A DNA stretch of 22,157 bases from Baffinella frigidus. Taxonomy: Eukaryota; Cryptophyceae; Cryptomonadales; Baffinellaceae. How positions within the stretch are numbered: position 1 is the stretch's first letter; each line of letters opens with the position of its first letter. The DNA lies in assembly GCA_026770585.1 (NCBI GenBank), contig MU646303.1, positions 943,762 through 965,918 on the forward strand, read 5' to 3'. Shown here piece after piece: positions 21,774 to 22,157 of this stretch. The notes beneath the pieces are model-generated. The model searched no databases. It was not told the origin of the DNA and was given only the letters and a program-made list of their open reading frames with translations. The position numbers and the translations under genes were made by a program.

Positions 21774-21797
21774 CTCTGGAATGAGTCTCGGACATGC
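21774..21797 (-). pseudogene. Copy of micro-exon (ACPRLIPE)
   Basis: The - strand reads ACPRLIPE, then GAG|GTAACC. A diverged copy of 22046-22069 within a roughly 45-bp duplicated block (GTGCCACTGG..ACCTCTGGAA). Confidence 0.45.
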
Positions 21798-22045
21798 CCA
21801 GGACATTTGACTTAGGGCTTTGGTTTGAAGGGGGAGTTGGCTTAGGTCATGCTAGCCGTACCGTGGCGCAACCCCCATCCCCACCCAAGTACAAACACAT
21901 GCATGTACGCTGCTGCTGACTGGACCGGAATGGTTGAGAATCGTTGATGGCTTGGCCTCATTCTAGCTGTACCATGGCCCATGGCGCAACTCACACCCGC
22001 AGAAACAAGTCGAAACGGAATCGGGAGTGGCGTGCCACTGGGTAC

Positions 22046-22069
22046 CTCTGGAATGTTTCTCAGGCAAGC
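22046..22069 (-). CDS. Candidate 24-bp micro-exon (ACLRNIPE)
   Basis: Acceptor GTCGCAG|GCT, then ACLRNIPE, with donor GAG|GTACCC, phase 0 at both ends. It joins the next exon as NIPEATRLAESLW. Too short for homology. The call rests on its splice sites, its phase and on the same duplication pattern that marks the real exons. Confidence 0.35.
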
Positions 22070-22157
22070 CTGCGACGTTGCATTCACTCTAGCCCTACCG
22101 TACCGCAAAACTCTCCAGCATCATACAAACGTGTGAGAAATGAAAACGGGGGGGGGG

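Larger units (their letters stand above)
16272..22069 (-). other. Gene span: acyl-protein-thioesterase-like hydrolase, multi-exon
   Basis: Four - strand exons together give the C-terminal two thirds of a PF02230-type hydrolase: a helix before GIP..RVVVVGFSQG, the following STF.MDLRFGGLVVIAGW strand-helix unit, DVEYHSFTGLGHD and a closing helix. This family (APT1/APT2, bacterial carboxylesterases) cleaves thioester or ester bonds, for example palmitate from cysteine. Two further exons upstream are in phase but unrecognised. The first strands with the HGLGD oxyanion motif are not found, nor is a clear catalytic Asp. Confidence 0.68.

Overview
This is eukaryotic nuclear DNA, and a dinoflagellate is the best fit. 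The longest open frames are mostly repeat artefacts. The real coding sequence is in short exons (about 25-165 bp) separated by long, repeat-filled introns. Three things point to a dinoflagellate: acceptors are almost always AG followed by G; some donors appear to be GC or GA instead of GT; and the introns are full of degenerate plant-type telomere repeats (CCCTAAA/TTTAGGG). The species call is inference, and another alveolate or alga with similar splicing is possible.

Positions 1-15240 (+ strand) hold most of one gene for a Sel1-like repeat (SLR) solenoid protein. I reconstructed 17 exons from SLR periodicity and reading-frame continuity. They run from a recurring helix fragment at the left edge to a TGA stop at 15238-15240. 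Exons 1-3, 4-7 and 8-17 form three phase-compatible chains. The 3-to-4 join is unresolved, and at least one exon seems to be missing between 7 and 8. The product has about ten SLR units and ends in an acidic tail plus a short helix. The 5' end of the gene lies outside the window.

Positions 16272 to about 22070 (- strand) hold a convergent gene. Its core is an acyl-protein-thioesterase/carboxylesterase-like alpha/beta hydrolase (PF02230 type): a GFSQG nucleophile elbow, a GLGHD catalytic histidine and a helical C-terminus. Two unrecognised upstream exons are phase-compatible with it. The first hydrolase strands and the acid residue are not visible.

The most unusual property is shared by both genes. 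Almost every exon end has been copied, with some adjoining intron, two to nine times into the neighbouring intron. Acceptor-side copies lie upstream of the working exon and donor-side copies downstream, as if introns grow by repeated duplication across the splice site. Between the copies lie telomere-like arrays whose C-rich strand is nearly always the sense strand: CCCTAAA on + in the left gene, TTTAGGG on + in the right gene. There are also many hairpin (MITE-like) elements of 100-250 bp, a palindromic CCTACCGTAGGG family and several minisatellites. I found no tRNA, rRNA, CRISPR or prokaryotic features.
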